DNA of 64,000 bases from Bacteroidetes bacterium GWF2_33_38 (GCA_001769505.1 MEOF01000041.1:1-64000), one strand, 5' to 3'; counted from the stretch's first letter, positions 25,189-36,424 are shown. The notes: generated by a model not told the origin, from the sequence alone. A program made the numbers and translations.

Positions 25189-26427
25189 TTATAAATTATC
25201 GGGGTTTACCTTTGGAAATGAATGTTCAAACTGAACTTTTTTAGGATTCCAAATCATGTACGATAAAAAATCACGATATGTTTCGTTAAAATGCAAGGTT
25301 TTGGTATCGTAATATTCAGTAGGAAGAGGTTTATTTCCGATACTTCCCATGTCAATACAGTCGGTATTATATTCTTCTAATTCCTGATAATTAGCAATTT
25401 TAGTTAAAACAGGCATTTTTCCATAATCCTCGCGTAAAAGCAAATCGGTTACTTTATCAGCAAGAATCGACGATAATCGTCTGTCATACTGCATGCAATC
25501 TCCCGAACGAGCATAGTACCCAATGCTTTGACCTCTTGTTAATATTCCTGTTTTACGCTCAATTTCTGATGCTAATACTCCTGCAATTCCTCCAAAACGA
25601 GGATGTCCATATTCATCAACTTCTGAACTTGCATATACTAGTTCTGTTTTACCAGATTTGTCGTTGTACCAGCGAGTTCCTTCAGAAGCGGCAATGATTA
25701 AGAATTTTTTTTCTGATTTATGATACAATTCATTAATTCTGTCAAAAAATTGTTCTTTTCGTTCCTTTGTTATTTCATACTCAGGGATGAGCGAAATTTC
25801 AGCACCACCATACATTGCTGCACCAGTAAGCCAACCTGCATCACGTCCCATTGTTTCTAATACAACAATTCTTGAATGCGATTCGGCTGTTGTGCAAATT
25901 CTTGACGAATATTCAGCAACACTCAGGGCAGAAGTTGGAAATCCAGGACATAACACCGCTTCGATTTCTTGTTTGCCATAATGATGTATGGTTCGTGTTC
26001 TTAAATCGTTATCAATTGTCTTTGGAAAACCGATTACCGGAATTCGTTCTTCTTCGTAAAGACGTTTAGCAGCACCATTTGTATCGTCTCCTCCAATGGT
26101 AACTAAAACATCAATTTTATATCTTTTTAGATTTTCCAATATTTGTGGAACTCTGTTTACATTGTTTTTCTTTGTAGGGAAAGGGTTTGTGCGACTTGAG
26201 CGTAAAGCTGTTCCTCCATATACTCCATTATATGGTTGATTGGTTAAGTCAACAATATCGCCATTACCGGTTAAACCTTTCCACCCACTTTTGATTCCGT
26301 AAACTTTATAACCTAAAACAGCAGCACGATTACGAATAGCTTCGATACTTGAATTCAACGCAGGAGTATCGCCTCCGCCAGTTAAAATAGCGAGGGTTTT
26401 TCCTGCAAATATTTTATTTTTTTTCAT
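25189..26427 (-). CDS. Phosphofructokinase, PPi-dependent type
   Basis: This 412-residue PfkA-superfamily enzyme phosphorylates fructose 6-phosphate. The phosphate-donor site reads GGDD (TIGGDDTNGA near 112-121) rather than the GGDG of ATP-using enzymes, and the catalytic loop reads PKTIDND rather than PGTIDND. Both are hallmarks of pyrophosphate-dependent phosphofructokinase, which works reversibly in glycolysis. N-terminal LTGGGDTPALN and YGGTALRSSR complete the nucleotide/PPi pocket. It is monocistronic, with hairpin 25161-25183 at its 3' end. Confidence 0.93.
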   Translation of the reverse strand: MKKNKIFAGKTLAILTGGGDTPALNSSIEAIRNRAAVLGYKVYGIKSGWKGLTGNGDIVDLTNQPYNGVYGGTALRSSRTNPFPTKKNNVNRVPQILENLKRYKIDVLVTIGGDDTNGAAKRLYEEERIPVIGFPKTIDNDLRTRTIHHYGKQEIEAVLCPGFPTSALSVAEYSSRICTTAESHSRIVVLETMGRDAGWLTGAAMYGGAEISLIPEYEITKERKEQFFDRINELYHKSEKKFLIIAASEGTRWYNDKSGKTELVYASSEVDEYGHPRFGGIAGVLASEIERKTGILTRGQSIGYYARSGDCMQYDRRLSSILADKVTDLLLREDYGKMPVLTKIANYQELEEYNTDCIDMGSIGNKPLPTEYYDTKTLHFNETYRDFLSYMIWNPKKVQFEHSFPKVNPDNL

Positions 26428-26560
26428 AAAGAATTTATATTAATGATAAGTTCTAAAAACTCAATTTTAAATAGAAATTTCAATACATAAATGTACAAAT
26501 TTTTTCTAAAAACAAAGGGGAATTTATTTTTTTCAAATTATTAGCTTGCAAATTAATTCA

Positions 26561-26568
26561 TATCTTTG
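26561..26568 (+). promoter_or_regulatory. -7 box of mfd
   Basis: TATCTTTG lies 30-60 bases upstream of the two candidate TTG starts of mfd. Confidence 0.5.
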
Positions 26569-26627
26569 CGGAGTTGCAATAATTTGCACGTTATTATTTG
26601 CTTAGCTTTCATATAAATATAAAAAAA

Positions 26628-29600
26628 TTGCAGACTGAAAACCTTACATTAATTTCAAAAAAATACACCGAATTATCGGCGTTCAAAAAAATTGTTGCTT
26701 CTTTTGAGTTATCAAAACAAACAAACAAAATTTATGTAACAGGTCTACTGGGTTCGTCCACAGCAATTTTATTATCAGAGATTTACAAAAAGTTAAACAA
26801 AACCCTTGTCATTGTAATTTCTGATTTTGAAGAGGCTGCTTATTTTTATAGCGATATGTCGAATTTATTGCCAGCCGAAGAAGTGTTGATGTATCCGTCT
26901 TCGTACAAACGGACTTTTATTTATGGGAATATTGATAATTCTAGTGTGCTGGTTCGCTCTGAAGTGCTGAGCAAATTACTCGACGAAACTAAAAAATATT
27001 TTATTGTTACCCATGCTGAAGCCATACAGGAGAAGGTTGTTGTTAAAAATGTTTTTGAATCGAATATTTTAAATTTATCGAAAGGCGAATCGACCTCAGT
27101 TGGTTTTATTATCGATTTGCTTAACGAATATGGTTTTGAACGAACCGATTTTGTTTATGAGCCTGGACAGTATTCGAATAGGGGTAGTATTATTGATGTT
27201 TTTTCGTTTTCAAACGAATTTCCATATCGTATTGACTTTTTTGGTGACGATGTTGATTCGATTCGAACCTTTAATCCCGAAACACAAATTTCGATTAAGC
27301 AACACGATAAAATCAGCATTATTCCCGATATTAAAACGAAACTAAATACCGAAGTTCACGAATCGTTTTTTAAATATCTGCCATCTGACTCTCTTGTAAT
27401 TGCAAAGGATATAAATTATACAATCGAAAAAATCAACTATTTGATTGATACAGCAAGGAAGAAAGAAATTGAACTTGAAGAAGAAATTAATTTTTCGCAT
27501 ATCGAAACAGATAAAGATATTCTCGAAAATTTACAGAATTTTCAACTCATTGAATTAGGCAATAAAAAATTTTTCAACGAATCGCTTGAGATTTCCTTTG
27601 ATACTACATTGCAGCCAGCTTTTAAAAAGAACTTCGATTTGTTATCCGAAAATTTATTTGCAAATCAAACTGCTGGATACAAAAATTGTATTGTTTCAGA
27701 AAGCCCAAATCAATTTGAACGATTACGTTCTATATTTTCAAGCATCAATTCAGAAGTCAAATTTATTCCTGTTTTGTCGAATATACATCAAGGATTTATT
27801 GATCATGATTTAAAAATTTGCTGTTTTACCGATCATGAAATATTTGAGCGATATCATAAATATAAAACCCGAACGAGTTTTTCCAAAAAAGATTCGCTGA
27901 GCATAAAAGAACTTACCGATTTACATCAGGGCGATTATGTGGTACATATCGATCACGGAATTGGAATTTTTGGAGGTCTCCAAAAAATAAGTTTACAAGG
28001 AAAAGAACAAGAAGCTATTCGCTTGGTTTATAAAGATAATGATATTTTATTCGTTAGCATTCACTCCTTGCATCGAATTTCAAAATTCAAAGGAAAAGAT
28101 AGCGATGAACCTACAATACACAAATTGGGTTCGGGGGCATGGCAAAAACTGAAACAAAATGCGAAGAAGAAGATTAAAGATATTGCTAAAGATTTAATTG
28201 TTCTGTACGCTCAACGAAAGCAAAAAGAAGGTTTTCAGTTCAGCCCCGACACTTATATGCAGGAGGAATTAGAGGCCTCGTTTATTTACGAAGATACTCC
28301 CGATCAAATTAAATCGACTGCCGCTGTGAAATTAGATATGGAGTCGGCAATTCCTATGGATAGGCTTGTATGCGGAGATGTGGGTTTCGGAAAAACAGAA
28401 ATAGCTATACGTGCAGCATTTAAGGCAGTTGCTGACAATAAGCAAGTTGCTATATTAGTTCCAACTACGATTCTTGCACTTCAACATTACAATACTTTTG
28501 CCGACAGATTGCGACAATTTCCATGCAAGGTCGATTATATAAGTCGATTTAAAAAAGCATCGGAGCAGAAAGAAGTGTTGAAAAATGTGAAAGAAGGCAA
28601 GATTGACATTTTAATTGGGACACACCGAATTTTAGGCAAAGATTTAGAATTCAAAGATTTAGGGCTTTTTATTATTGATGAGGAACAAAAATTCGGAGTA
28701 GCTGCAAAAGAAAAACTACGACAAATCAAGGTTGATGTTGATACCTTGACTCTTACCGCAACACCCATTCCCAGAACACTGCAATTTTCGTTAATGGGAG
28801 CAAGAGATTTATCGGTAATTAATACACCTCCTCCAAATCGACATCCAATTGTTACTGAATTACATACATTTAACGAGGAAATTATTAAAGAAGCGATTCA
28901 GTTTGAAGTAAATAGAGGGGGACAAGTATTCTTTATAAACAATCGTGTTCAAAATATTGAAGATATTGCAATGCTGGTTCGAAAGCTTTGTCCTACGTTG
29001 AGAGTAATTATTGCTCATGGTCAAATGGATGGCGATAAGCTCGAAAAAGTTATGCTTGATTTTATCGATGGAGCATTCGACGTTTTAGTAGCAACTTCTA
29101 TCATAGAATCAGGTCTTGATATTCCGAATGCAAATACAATTATTATAAATAATGCTCATCATTTTGGGTTAAGCGATTTACACCAACTTCGTGGTAGAGT
29201 TGGGCGTTCAAATAAAAAGGCATTTTGTTATTTATTGGCTCCACCTACTAATATAATTTCGACCGAAGCAAAGCGTCGACTTCGTGCGATTGAAGAATAT
29301 TCAGATTTGGGAAGTGGATTTAATATTGCGTTGCAAGATTTAGATATTCGCGGAGCTGGAAATTTATTGGGCGGCGAACAAAGTGGTTTTATTGCCGATA
29401 TAGGAATTGAAACGTATCAACGAATTCTTGATGAAGCAATTCAAGAATTAAAAGACAATGAATTTAGAGGGGTATTTGAAGCAGAAGAAACAGAGAAATC
29501 TAAAGACGATAAAGTTTATGTGAAAGAATGTAATATTGAAACAGACTTTGAGATTTTGTTACCCGATGAATATATTTCAAATATATCGGAGCGAATAAAT

Positions 29601-29993
29601 CTTTATCGTGAACTTGATAATATCAAAGATGAAGTAGAACTTCAACGATTTGAACAAAATATGACTGATCGATTCGGGGAGCTGCCAAAGCAAGCTATAG
29701 ATTTATTGAATGTGGTAAGGCTTCGATGGCTTGCACTAAAAATTGGATTTGAGAAATTAGTAATTAAAAATGAGCAAATGGTGGCTTATTTTATCTCAAA
29801 CCAAGAGTCGACATACTATCAATCTCCAACTTTTTCAGGAGTGTTGAATTATTTGCAAAAAAATCAGCACAAGTGTAAAATGAAAGAAACCAAAGAAAAA
29901 CTAATGTTTTTATTTTCAGATGTTAAGAACATAGACATTGCTAATAGAAAAATAGCTGAAATAGTAAAGTTTATTTTCGAGGGTGTTCGTTAG
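26628..29993 (+). CDS. mfd: Transcription-repair coupling factor Mfd
   Basis: This SF2 translocase of about 1121 residues removes stalled RNA polymerase and recruits UvrA. N-terminal UvrB-like domains cover roughly 1-330. The RNA-polymerase-binding CarD-like domain starts at HQGDYVVHIDHGIGIFGGL (near 430). The motor has Walker A GDVGFGKTE (near 585), DEEQKFG, TATPIPRTLQFSL and QLRGRVGRS. The TRCF C-terminal domain ends the protein. No ATG lies at the N-terminus: TTG at 26628 (MQTENLTL) or TTG at 26598 must serve. Confidence 0.96.
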   Translation: MQTENLTLISKKYTELSAFKKIVASFELSKQTNKIYVTGLLGSSTAILLSEIYKKLNKTLVIVISDFEEAAYFYSDMSNLLPAEEVLMYPSSYKRTFIYGNIDNSSVLVRSEVLSKLLDETKKYFIVTHAEAIQEKVVVKNVFESNILNLSKGESTSVGFIIDLLNEYGFERTDFVYEPGQYSNRGSIIDVFSFSNEFPYRIDFFGDDVDSIRTFNPETQISIKQHDKISIIPDIKTKLNTEVHESFFKYLPSDSLVIAKDINYTIEKINYLIDTARKKEIELEEEINFSHIETDKDILENLQNFQLIELGNKKFFNESLEISFDTTLQPAFKKNFDLLSENLFANQTAGYKNCIVSESPNQFERLRSIFSSINSEVKFIPVLSNIHQGFIDHDLKICCFTDHEIFERYHKYKTRTSFSKKDSLSIKELTDLHQGDYVVHIDHGIGIFGGLQKISLQGKEQEAIRLVYKDNDILFVSIHSLHRISKFKGKDSDEPTIHKLGSGAWQKLKQNAKKKIKDIAKDLIVLYAQRKQKEGFQFSPDTYMQEELEASFIYEDTPDQIKSTAAVKLDMESAIPMDRLVCGDVGFGKTEIAIRAAFKAVADNKQVAILVPTTILALQHYNTFADRLRQFPCKVDYISRFKKASEQKEVLKNVKEGKIDILIGTHRILGKDLEFKDLGLFIIDEEQKFGVAAKEKLRQIKVDVDTLTLTATPIPRTLQFSLMGARDLSVINTPPPNRHPIVTELHTFNEEIIKEAIQFEVNRGGQVFFINNRVQNIEDIAMLVRKLCPTLRVIIAHGQMDGDKLEKVMLDFIDGAFDVLVATSIIESGLDIPNANTIIINNAHHFGLSDLHQLRGRVGRSNKKAFCYLLAPPTNIISTEAKRRLRAIEEYSDLGSGFNIALQDLDIRGAGNLLGGEQSGFIADIGIETYQRILDEAIQELKDNEFRGVFEAEETEKSKDDKVYVKECNIETDFEILLPDEYISNISERINLYRELDNIKDEVELQRFEQNMTDRFGELPKQAIDLLNVVRLRWLALKIGFEKLVIKNEQMVAYFISNQESTYYQSPTFSGVLNYLQKNQHKCKMKETKEKLMFLFSDVKNIDIANRKIAEIVKFIFEGVR

Positions 29994-30031
29994 ATTTCCA
30001 ATATGCACTATCATCCATTTTTGTTATTTAT

Positions 30032-30066
30032 GTCAAAGGACATTCAACTTAATTAATGTCCTTTGA
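30032..30066. terminator. Bidirectional terminator between mfd and the FadL-like gene
   Basis: The 13-base stem GTCAAAGGACATT / AATGTCCTTTGAC is followed by TTTTATG on the plus strand. Confidence 0.85.
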
Positions 30067-30074
30067 CTTTTATG

Positions 30075-31523
30075 TTAGAATTTGAACCCGAAAGTTGCTA
30101 TAATTTTATGTTTTAAGTTCGTGATTGATGCAGGATCATTTGTTATTACCGACGGGTCGTACATAAAGTAGTTTGTCTTCGATTTTGTTAAAACATAAGC
30201 TAAGTCAAAGAAAAATACTTCGTCCTTAATTCCGAATCCTCCGCTGAATGAACTGTATGTAACTTTGTTATTGGTTGAGTTTTTATTATATGGATTTCCA
30301 TATAAAGCATAACCACCTCTAAAACTGTAAGGTCCAAATCTGTATTCGGCTCCAGCTCTTATGTTGCTTACGGCAACTAAATTATCTTGAACATCCATGT
30401 TTTCATCAAAGAATGAGTAATCGTCGCTTCGTAGTCTAGCCGTTGTATAATCAACAAATTCGTAATCAAAACTAATTAATCCTGATTGTTTTATAACAAA
30501 AGCCATGCTTCCAATAGCTTTCAATGGAGTTGATAACTCATAATCAAATGATCCCTTTGGTGAATTAACTTCATATTCGGCACCAAAGTCGTAAAGGGCA
30601 GTAATATTACTTTCGTATTCGTCTTTTAAATTATAAAACGTAGGTGTGTGCACAGCAATGCCCACTCTTATCCAGTCAATAGGTCTAAAAATAGTTCCTA
30701 TTTTCAAATTGAATCCGGCTCCGGTTGTTAAAAGGTGTTGATTGTAAGTCATTGAAGCAAAGCTATCAATATCATAGTTCAAATCTTCTTCTGAATATAT
30801 TGAATTTTCCTCATAATTAACACTTTGTATTCCCAAAGTTGCTCCTACGTATATTTTATGGCTAAAGTTTGCACCCAACGAAAATGCAAGTTCGTTAATT
30901 CCTCCTTCTGTTTTGATAATTTTTCGTTGTGTTTCGCCATACTTATTCAATACCGATTCGTATGTGTTTGTTAGACTATCAACGGGATTAATTAAATATG
31001 CATCCCAAGCAAGACCTTCATTAAAGTAGCTGAACGTTGTACTATTTTTCCCTTTTGCTAATCTTGCAAAATAATCAGTTATTGAGTTTGATGTATTTTC
31101 CCCTTCAATAAGAATATTTTGATTGAAATCGTTCAATTTATTGTATACAACTCCAACATTTGTACTAACCCAGCCCTCGTCTCTATCAGATGTAAAAGCC
31201 CCAATCAAACCAACATTGTTAAAATTTAGATTGTATTTAAAGTCCGAATAAGCATTTTCTAAATAGCTGGCATTATTCAACGAATAATTTATGGTAGGGG
31301 AGAACACAAATTCTGATTTTCGATAAACTCCTATTCCTGCTGGATTGTAGCTCAAACTTATCATATCGCCACCCAAGGCGCCAAAAGCCCCTGCCATACT
31401 TACTGAACGAGCTGTTCCTCCAATAAAATTTTGAGAATATCTGAGTGCGTCTGTTGCATTTTGTCCAAAACTGTATGCGATGATTCCTAAGGAAATTCCG
31501 ATTGTATATATTAATTTTTTCAT
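30075..31523 (-). CDS. FadL/OmpP1-like outer membrane porin
   Basis: This 482-residue outer membrane beta-barrel has a signal peptide (IYTIGISLGIIAYSFGQ) followed by the family start ATDALRYSQNFIGGTARSVSMAGAFGALGGDMISLSYNPAGIG. Alternating strands continue to the C-terminal IATFGFKF, which ends in Phe as barrel proteins do. Such proteins take up hydrophobic compounds; the ligand is unknown. It is 21 bases downstream of the Tyr/Ser-rich lipoprotein gene and probably cotranscribed. Confidence 0.85.
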   Translation of the reverse strand: MKKLIYTIGISLGIIAYSFGQNATDALRYSQNFIGGTARSVSMAGAFGALGGDMISLSYNPAGIGVYRKSEFVFSPTINYSLNNASYLENAYSDFKYNLNFNNVGLIGAFTSDRDEGWVSTNVGVVYNKLNDFNQNILIEGENTSNSITDYFARLAKGKNSTTFSYFNEGLAWDAYLINPVDSLTNTYESVLNKYGETQRKIIKTEGGINELAFSLGANFSHKIYVGATLGIQSVNYEENSIYSEEDLNYDIDSFASMTYNQHLLTTGAGFNLKIGTIFRPIDWIRVGIAVHTPTFYNLKDEYESNITALYDFGAEYEVNSPKGSFDYELSTPLKAIGSMAFVIKQSGLISFDYEFVDYTTARLRSDDYSFFDENMDVQDNLVAVSNIRAGAEYRFGPYSFRGGYALYGNPYNKNSTNNKVTYSSFSGGFGIKDEVFFFDLAYVLTKSKTNYFMYDPSVITNDPASITNLKHKIIATFGFKF

Positions 31524-31544
31524 GACTTTATGTTTTAAGTATTA

Positions 31545-33464
31545 CTATCTGTGTCCTCTTGATGACGAAGAAGAAGATGATGACCCTGAACGAGACGAAG
31601 AACTCCCTGAACTGTTAGAACTACCGCTTGACGAACTTCTTGAGCTACTTCCACTATATGACGAGCGACTTGAAGAACTGCTAGAACTTGGGCGACTGTA
31701 TGAACTATGCGAGTTTGAAGAACTAGATGAACTTGGTCGAGAATAGCTAGATGAATGCGATGAAGATGATTCAGAAGGACCTGAATAACTTGATCGTGAT
31801 GAACTTGGTTTTGAATAAGAAACCTTACTTGAAGCTGAATTTCCTGGTTTTGAATATTCGGAATTTGCTGAACTAGATGGTTTTGAATAATTATTAGTTG
31901 CAGTTGTTGGTTTTGTTGTGTAAGCTTGAGGTTTAGTATATGAGCTAGACGGTTTTGATGATGGTTTATTGTATGATGATGGTCTGCTCGAATTTACCGA
32001 AGAATTTGAGGAATATGATTGAGGCTTAGATGTATAGCTTGTTGGTTTAGACGATGGTTTAGTAGTCGAATTCGACGGCTTTACATTGCTATCTTGCGGT
32101 TTTAAGCTAGAAGCTGGTTTTACATCATAATTCTGAGGTTGAGCAGAATTAGTGTTCGATGGTTTAGTAGTGTAACTTTGTGGTTTCACGCTTGTGTTAG
32201 TTGATGGTTTTTCGTTAATAGTGCTATTATTGTTAGTTGGCTTGCTCGAAATGCTTGAACTAGGTTTTTCTGCTGGAGATGAAGCCGAAGGTTTTGATGT
32301 GTATGACTCTGGTTTTGAAGCAGGTTTTACACTTTCAGAACTACCATTGGAAGTAACTGGTTTCTCACTTAACGAGCTGGCAGGTTTAGTATTTATTGAA
32401 CTAGCTGGTTTTGATGAACCTGGGTCTTTAGCCAAACTTGAGGTTGAATTAGTAGGTTTTATACTTGATGCAGGGTCTTTGTCAATAGTACTTATAGTTG
32501 AAGTCGGTTTTGTCGATGAAGTAACAGAAGGCTTCACTGCATCGTAACTTCCTGATGAGGAACTGTTAATAGGAACTGCACCTAATGAATTACCAGGCTT
32601 TTTCCCAGTTGTCCATAAATCAGAACTAGTTACTCCTGAAGAGTTTACAGCTCCCGATTCGTTTTCGTAGTTAGAAACAAAAGATGAATAAGTTCCACTT
32701 GCACCGTCTGAAGAACCTCCTTCGCGGTGTCCACTGTAATATACAGTTTCGTCGTAACTATTATAGTAGTAAGAATCGTTGTTCCAATTTGCATCGTTGT
32801 ATCCATCTACGTAACCGTTCCAATATCCGTTGTCGTAACCATTCCAATATCCATGATGATATGAATCATGATGTCCGTACCAACTTGAATAGTAAGGGTG
32901 GTAATATGAAGAATAACCATAGTAATAAGGACTGTAATAATACGAATAATAGCTAGGGCGATAATATGAGTAAGAAGGCCACCACCAATTGTATCCTAAG
33001 TATATACTTACGCCCCAATAAGCTGGTTCGTAGTTGTACCAATAAGTATTAGTATAGTATGAGTCATAATAACCACAACCTATATAGGAATTGTGAAATC
33101 TTCTGATTCGAGACGAATACGAATAATCGTAATAATCATCACTATCATAATAATTATTAGTTACATAAGTAGTTCCAGCCTCATCAGTGTATGATTCTGA
33201 AGTTGAATAGTTGTAACTTTTTTCCCCTACTGAATCAACTTCATCATATGTGTAAGCTTGTTCCGGAGCGGCTTCTTCGTAAGTATATTCTTGAGTAGGA
33301 GCTGTATTTTCAACAACTTCGGTGTTTGCAGGAGGTGTTTGTGTTTCCACTCTATTTTTAGGAGTGTAGTAAACGTCATCTGCACCTGAACTTACGTAAT
33401 AAGTTGTAGTGCAGCTACTCGCCATGAGTATTATTGCGGCTAAAAGTGTCAAGTTTGTTTTCAT
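31545..33464 (-). CDS. Low-complexity Tyr- and Ser-rich lipoprotein
   Basis: This 639-residue protein is not a named family. The lipobox LMASSC places the acylated Cys near residue 18. Residues about 115-215 are extremely Tyr/Trp/Gly-rich, with near-repeats such as [21 protein letters not shown]. Residues about 280-540 are a long array of KPSS, KPAS and SYTKPQ-type units. The last 100 residues are mostly Ser with periodic Arg or Tyr ([12 protein letters not shown]). It is probably a surface or periplasmic structural protein. The plus-strand frames across it are shadows of the repeats. Confidence 0.8.
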   Translation of the reverse strand: MKTNLTLLAAIILMASSCTTTYYVSSGADDVYYTPKNRVETQTPPANTEVVENTAPTQEYTYEEAAPEQAYTYDEVDSVGEKSYNYSTSESYTDEAGTTYVTNNYYDSDDYYDYSYSSRIRRFHNSYIGCGYYDSYYTNTYWYNYEPAYWGVSIYLGYNWWWPSYSYYRPSYYSYYYSPYYYGYSSYYHPYYSSWYGHHDSYHHGYWNGYDNGYWNGYVDGYNDANWNNDSYYYNSYDETVYYSGHREGGSSDGASGTYSSFVSNYENESGAVNSSGVTSSDLWTTGKKPGNSLGAVPINSSSSGSYDAVKPSVTSSTKPTSTISTIDKDPASSIKPTNSTSSLAKDPGSSKPASSINTKPASSLSEKPVTSNGSSESVKPASKPESYTSKPSASSPAEKPSSSISSKPTNNNSTINEKPSTNTSVKPQSYTTKPSNTNSAQPQNYDVKPASSLKPQDSNVKPSNSTTKPSSKPTSYTSKPQSYSSNSSVNSSRPSSYNKPSSKPSSSYTKPQAYTTKPTTATNNYSKPSSSANSEYSKPGNSASSKVSYSKPSSSRSSYSGPSESSSSHSSSYSRPSSSSSSNSHSSYSRPSSSSSSSRSSYSGSSSRSSSSGSSNSSGSSSSRSGSSSSSSSSRGHR

Positions 33465-33574
33465 TTGTTTGTCCTCCTATTCGTTTTTATTATAAAAATA
33501 TAAAATATTTTGTGTTTTTTTGTATTAAATTTATTTTGATTGAGGAAAAGCAAATACTATACCAAAAAAATATT

Positions 33575-35050
33575 ATGAGTAAAGTTTTAATAAGTAGAAG
33601 TGAAAATTATTCGCAATGGTACAATGATTTGGTCATTAAAGCGGATTTAGCTGAAAATTCAGATGTAAGAGGTTGCATGGTAATCAAGCCATACGGGTAT
33701 GCAATTTGGGAAAAAATACAAGGCGTTCTTGATAAAATGTTTAAAGAAACAGGGCATTCAAATGCGTACTTTCCATTGTTCATTCCAAAATCGTTTTTGA
33801 GTAAAGAAGCCGCACATGTCGAAGGTTTTGCCAAAGAATGTGCCGTAGTTACTCATTATCGTTTGAAAAATTCACCGGATGGAAAAGGAATTATTGTTGA
33901 TGAGGATGCAAAACTTGAAGAAGAATTAATTGTTCGTCCGACCTCAGAAACCATTATTTGGAGTACTTATAAGAACTGGATTCAATCATATAGAGATTTG
34001 CCTTTGCTTATAAATCAATGGGCAAATGTTGTGAGATGGGAAATGAGAACTCGTTTATTTTTACGTACAACTGAATTTTTATGGCAAGAAGGGCATACTG
34101 CTCATTCAACAAAAGAAGAAGCTATTGAAGAAACCGAAAAAATGTTGAATATTTATGCCGAGTTTGCTGAAAAATGGATGGCAATGCCTGTTATAAAAGG
34201 CTATAAAACTCAAACAGAAAGGTTTGCAGGAGCTTTAGAAACGTATTGTATTGAGGCTCTTATGCAAGATGGAAAAGCTTTACAAGCTGGAACGTCTCAT
34301 TTTTTAGGACAAAATTTTGCTAAAGCTTTTGATGTTAAATTTACCAGCAAAGAAGGGAAACAAGAATACGTTTGGGCAACTTCATGGGGAGTTTCTACAC
34401 GATTGATGGGAGCTTTAGTGATGGCTCACTCTGACGATAACGGATTGGTGCTTCCTCCCAAATTAGCTCCTATTCAAGTTGTTATTGTGCCAATTTATAA
34501 AACAGACGAGGAATTTGAAAAAGTAAATGAAAAAGCAATCGCTATAAAAAAACAACTCGAAAACAAAGGCATTTCAATTAAATACGATAATAGAGATACG
34601 CATAAACCAGGTTGGAAATTTGCCGAATATGAACTTAAAGGAGTGCCAATTCGCATAGCAATTGGACCTAGAGATGTAGATAACAAATCGGTTGAAATTG
34701 CTAGAAGAGATACGCTCGAAAAAAATATTTATACTGACAATGAAATTATTTCTACCATTGAAATTCTTTTAAACGATATTCAAGAAAATATTTATAAAAA
34801 GGCTTTTGATTTCAGAACTGCAAGCACACATAAAGTTGAAACTTATGCCGAATTTAAAGATATTATTGAAAATAAGGGTGGATTTGTATCCGCTCATTGG
34901 GACGGAACAGCAGAAACAGAACTTCGCATAAAAGAAGATACAAAAGCAACCATTCGATGTATCCCTTTAGATGCTGTTGAGGAAAATGGAAAATGTATCG
35001 TTACTGGAAAGCCATCGACAAAAAGAGTACTTTTTGCTAGAGCATATTAA
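33575..35050 (+). CDS. proS: Prolyl-tRNA synthetase (eukaryote/archaeon-like type)
   Basis: This 491-residue class II synthetase charges tRNA-Pro. The start at 33575 ([20 protein letters not shown]) is standard for the family; the open frame back to 33434 is spurious because it crosses the upstream gene. Motif 2 lies in [24 protein letters not shown] and motif 3 in [22 protein letters not shown]. The anticodon-binding and C-terminal domains ([18 protein letters not shown], ending RAY) mark the short type without the bacterial editing insertion. Confidence 0.97.
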   Translation: MSKVLISRSENYSQWYNDLVIKADLAENSDVRGCMVIKPYGYAIWEKIQGVLDKMFKETGHSNAYFPLFIPKSFLSKEAAHVEGFAKECAVVTHYRLKNSPDGKGIIVDEDAKLEEELIVRPTSETIIWSTYKNWIQSYRDLPLLINQWANVVRWEMRTRLFLRTTEFLWQEGHTAHSTKEEAIEETEKMLNIYAEFAEKWMAMPVIKGYKTQTERFAGALETYCIEALMQDGKALQAGTSHFLGQNFAKAFDVKFTSKEGKQEYVWATSWGVSTRLMGALVMAHSDDNGLVLPPKLAPIQVVIVPIYKTDEEFEKVNEKAIAIKKQLENKGISIKYDNRDTHKPGWKFAEYELKGVPIRIAIGPRDVDNKSVEIARRDTLEKNIYTDNEIISTIEILLNDIQENIYKKAFDFRTASTHKVETYAEFKDIIENKGGFVSAHWDGTAETELRIKEDTKATIRCIPLDAVEENGKCIVTGKPSTKRVLFARAY

Positions 35051-35075
35051 TTAAATTTTAATAAAATTATACAAC

Positions 35076-35765
35076 ATGGAGAAAAATTATAAGGAGTTGA
35101 TATTAAACACATTGCTTGAAAAGTCAACCGTTAAAAACGATGTCTTCGATAATACATTCGAAACCTTTCAATTATTGAAAGAAGTTTTACATGAGATTAC
35201 AATTGATTATAATAAAAAAATCATAAAAAAGGATAAAAGACTTATTCTTGAATTTAGAGATACCGAAAAATTTGAAGCCGAATTAAAAATTGCTGGCGAT
35301 ATTTTATTTTTTCATATGCACACAAATGTTTTTGAGTTTGATCGAAATCATGGAGTGTGGAAAATATCATATGTCCAAGACGATAAAATGACGTCGTATT
35401 CAGGAATAATAAATGTATATAATTTTCTTTCTGATTCTTTCAAATACAACCGATATGATGATTTAGGTTATTTAATTGCTAGAATTTTTATCAATAAAGA
35501 CAAAAATTATTTTGTTGAAGGAAAAAGACAGTTAGGTTTTTTATATAATAATTTCGGTCAGGAAAGTATAACCAAAGAAAGCCTACGAAAAATAATTGAA
35601 TCGGCAATTCTTTACACATTGGATTTCGATTTACTTGTTCCGCCATACGACAATGTTAAAATTGCTACAGTAGCTCAAATGCTAGAACGCAAAAATAACG
35701 CTAAAATCAGTACAGGCAAACGATTAGGATTCAAGTTTTATGCTGACGATGTAAGTGTAAAATAA
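35076..35765 (+). CDS. Hypothetical protein
   Basis: This 229-residue soluble protein is not a family I can name. It has mixed alpha/beta composition with no signal peptide: an N-terminal helix (YKELILNTLLEKSTVKNDVF), a strand-rich centre (KRLILEFRDTEKFEAELKIAGDILFFHMHTN) and a C-terminal helical part (ESLRKIIESAILYTLDFDLLVPPYD). It follows proS by 25 bases and is likely cotranscribed. Confidence 0.8.
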   Translation: MEKNYKELILNTLLEKSTVKNDVFDNTFETFQLLKEVLHEITIDYNKKIIKKDKRLILEFRDTEKFEAELKIAGDILFFHMHTNVFEFDRNHGVWKISYVQDDKMTSYSGIINVYNFLSDSFKYNRYDDLGYLIARIFINKDKNYFVEGKRQLGFLYNNFGQESITKESLRKIIESAILYTLDFDLLVPPYDNVKIATVAQMLERKNNAKISTGKRLGFKFYADDVSVK

Positions 35766-35799
35766 GATTAATAGTATTAATTCTAAAATATTTAAACCT

Positions 35800-36405
35800 A
35801 TGAAATACATATTAATGATAGCGATAATTGGGATTTTTATAACCTCATGTATAAAAAAGCCTGAAGCTTGTATCGAAGCAAGCAACGATAATCCAAGTTT
35901 AGGCGAAACAGTAAGTTTTACAGATTGCTCGACAAATGCTGAGGATTTTGAACTCGATTTTGGTGACGGTTCTAATAAAGTTGACAAGTCTGACGATATT
36001 ATGACTCACGTTTACGAAACTCCTGGAACTTTTACGGTTAGCTTAACGGCTTACAGCAAAGAAGACAAAAAATCGAACGAAACTACACTAAGTATAGTTG
36101 TACAAGAACCAACTGATGGAGATATATCGGGAACATGGAACTTGTACAAAGAAGAAGAACGAAATACTTTTCTTGACCCTGTTGCAATGGCAACGTACTC
36201 AGCTGATGTTGATTATGTTTTTTCGGAAAACGATACGGTAATTATCGAATCAATTGTCGAAGAATACAATTTAGTTCCTTCGACAGGCGAAATAACCATT
36301 GACGGCAGTTTGTACAATATCGTAAAATTATTTGACAACGAAATGATATTGAAAGAAGAAATTGATGAATTCGAGTACATTTTAATGTATTTTGAAAAGC
36401 AGTAA
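35800..36405 (+). CDS. PKD-domain lipoprotein
   Basis: This 201-residue lipoprotein has the lipobox IFITSC (Cys near 17), a PKD domain at about 25-105 (SLGETVSFTDCSTNAEDFELDFGDGS ... HVYETPGTFTVSLTAYS), and a C-terminal lipocalin-like strand region (ISGTWNLYKEEE ... EYILMYFEK). It is probably surface or periplasmic; the ligand is unknown. Confidence 0.8.
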   Translation: MKYILMIAIIGIFITSCIKKPEACIEASNDNPSLGETVSFTDCSTNAEDFELDFGDGSNKVDKSDDIMTHVYETPGTFTVSLTAYSKEDKKSNETTLSIVVQEPTDGDISGTWNLYKEEERNTFLDPVAMATYSADVDYVFSENDTVIIESIVEEYNLVPSTGEITIDGSLYNIVKLFDNEMILKEEIDEFEYILMYFEKQ

Positions 36406-36424
36406 ATTTGTAGTTTTTCAGTGA

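Noticed and set aside
31480-31746. An acidic Glu/Leu-rich plus-strand protein
   Set aside because: It is antisense to the Ser-rich tail of the lipoprotein and results from its codon bias.
33434-33574. An N-terminal extension of ProRS
   Set aside because: It overlaps the divergent lipoprotein gene, and the family begins at the ATG at 33575.
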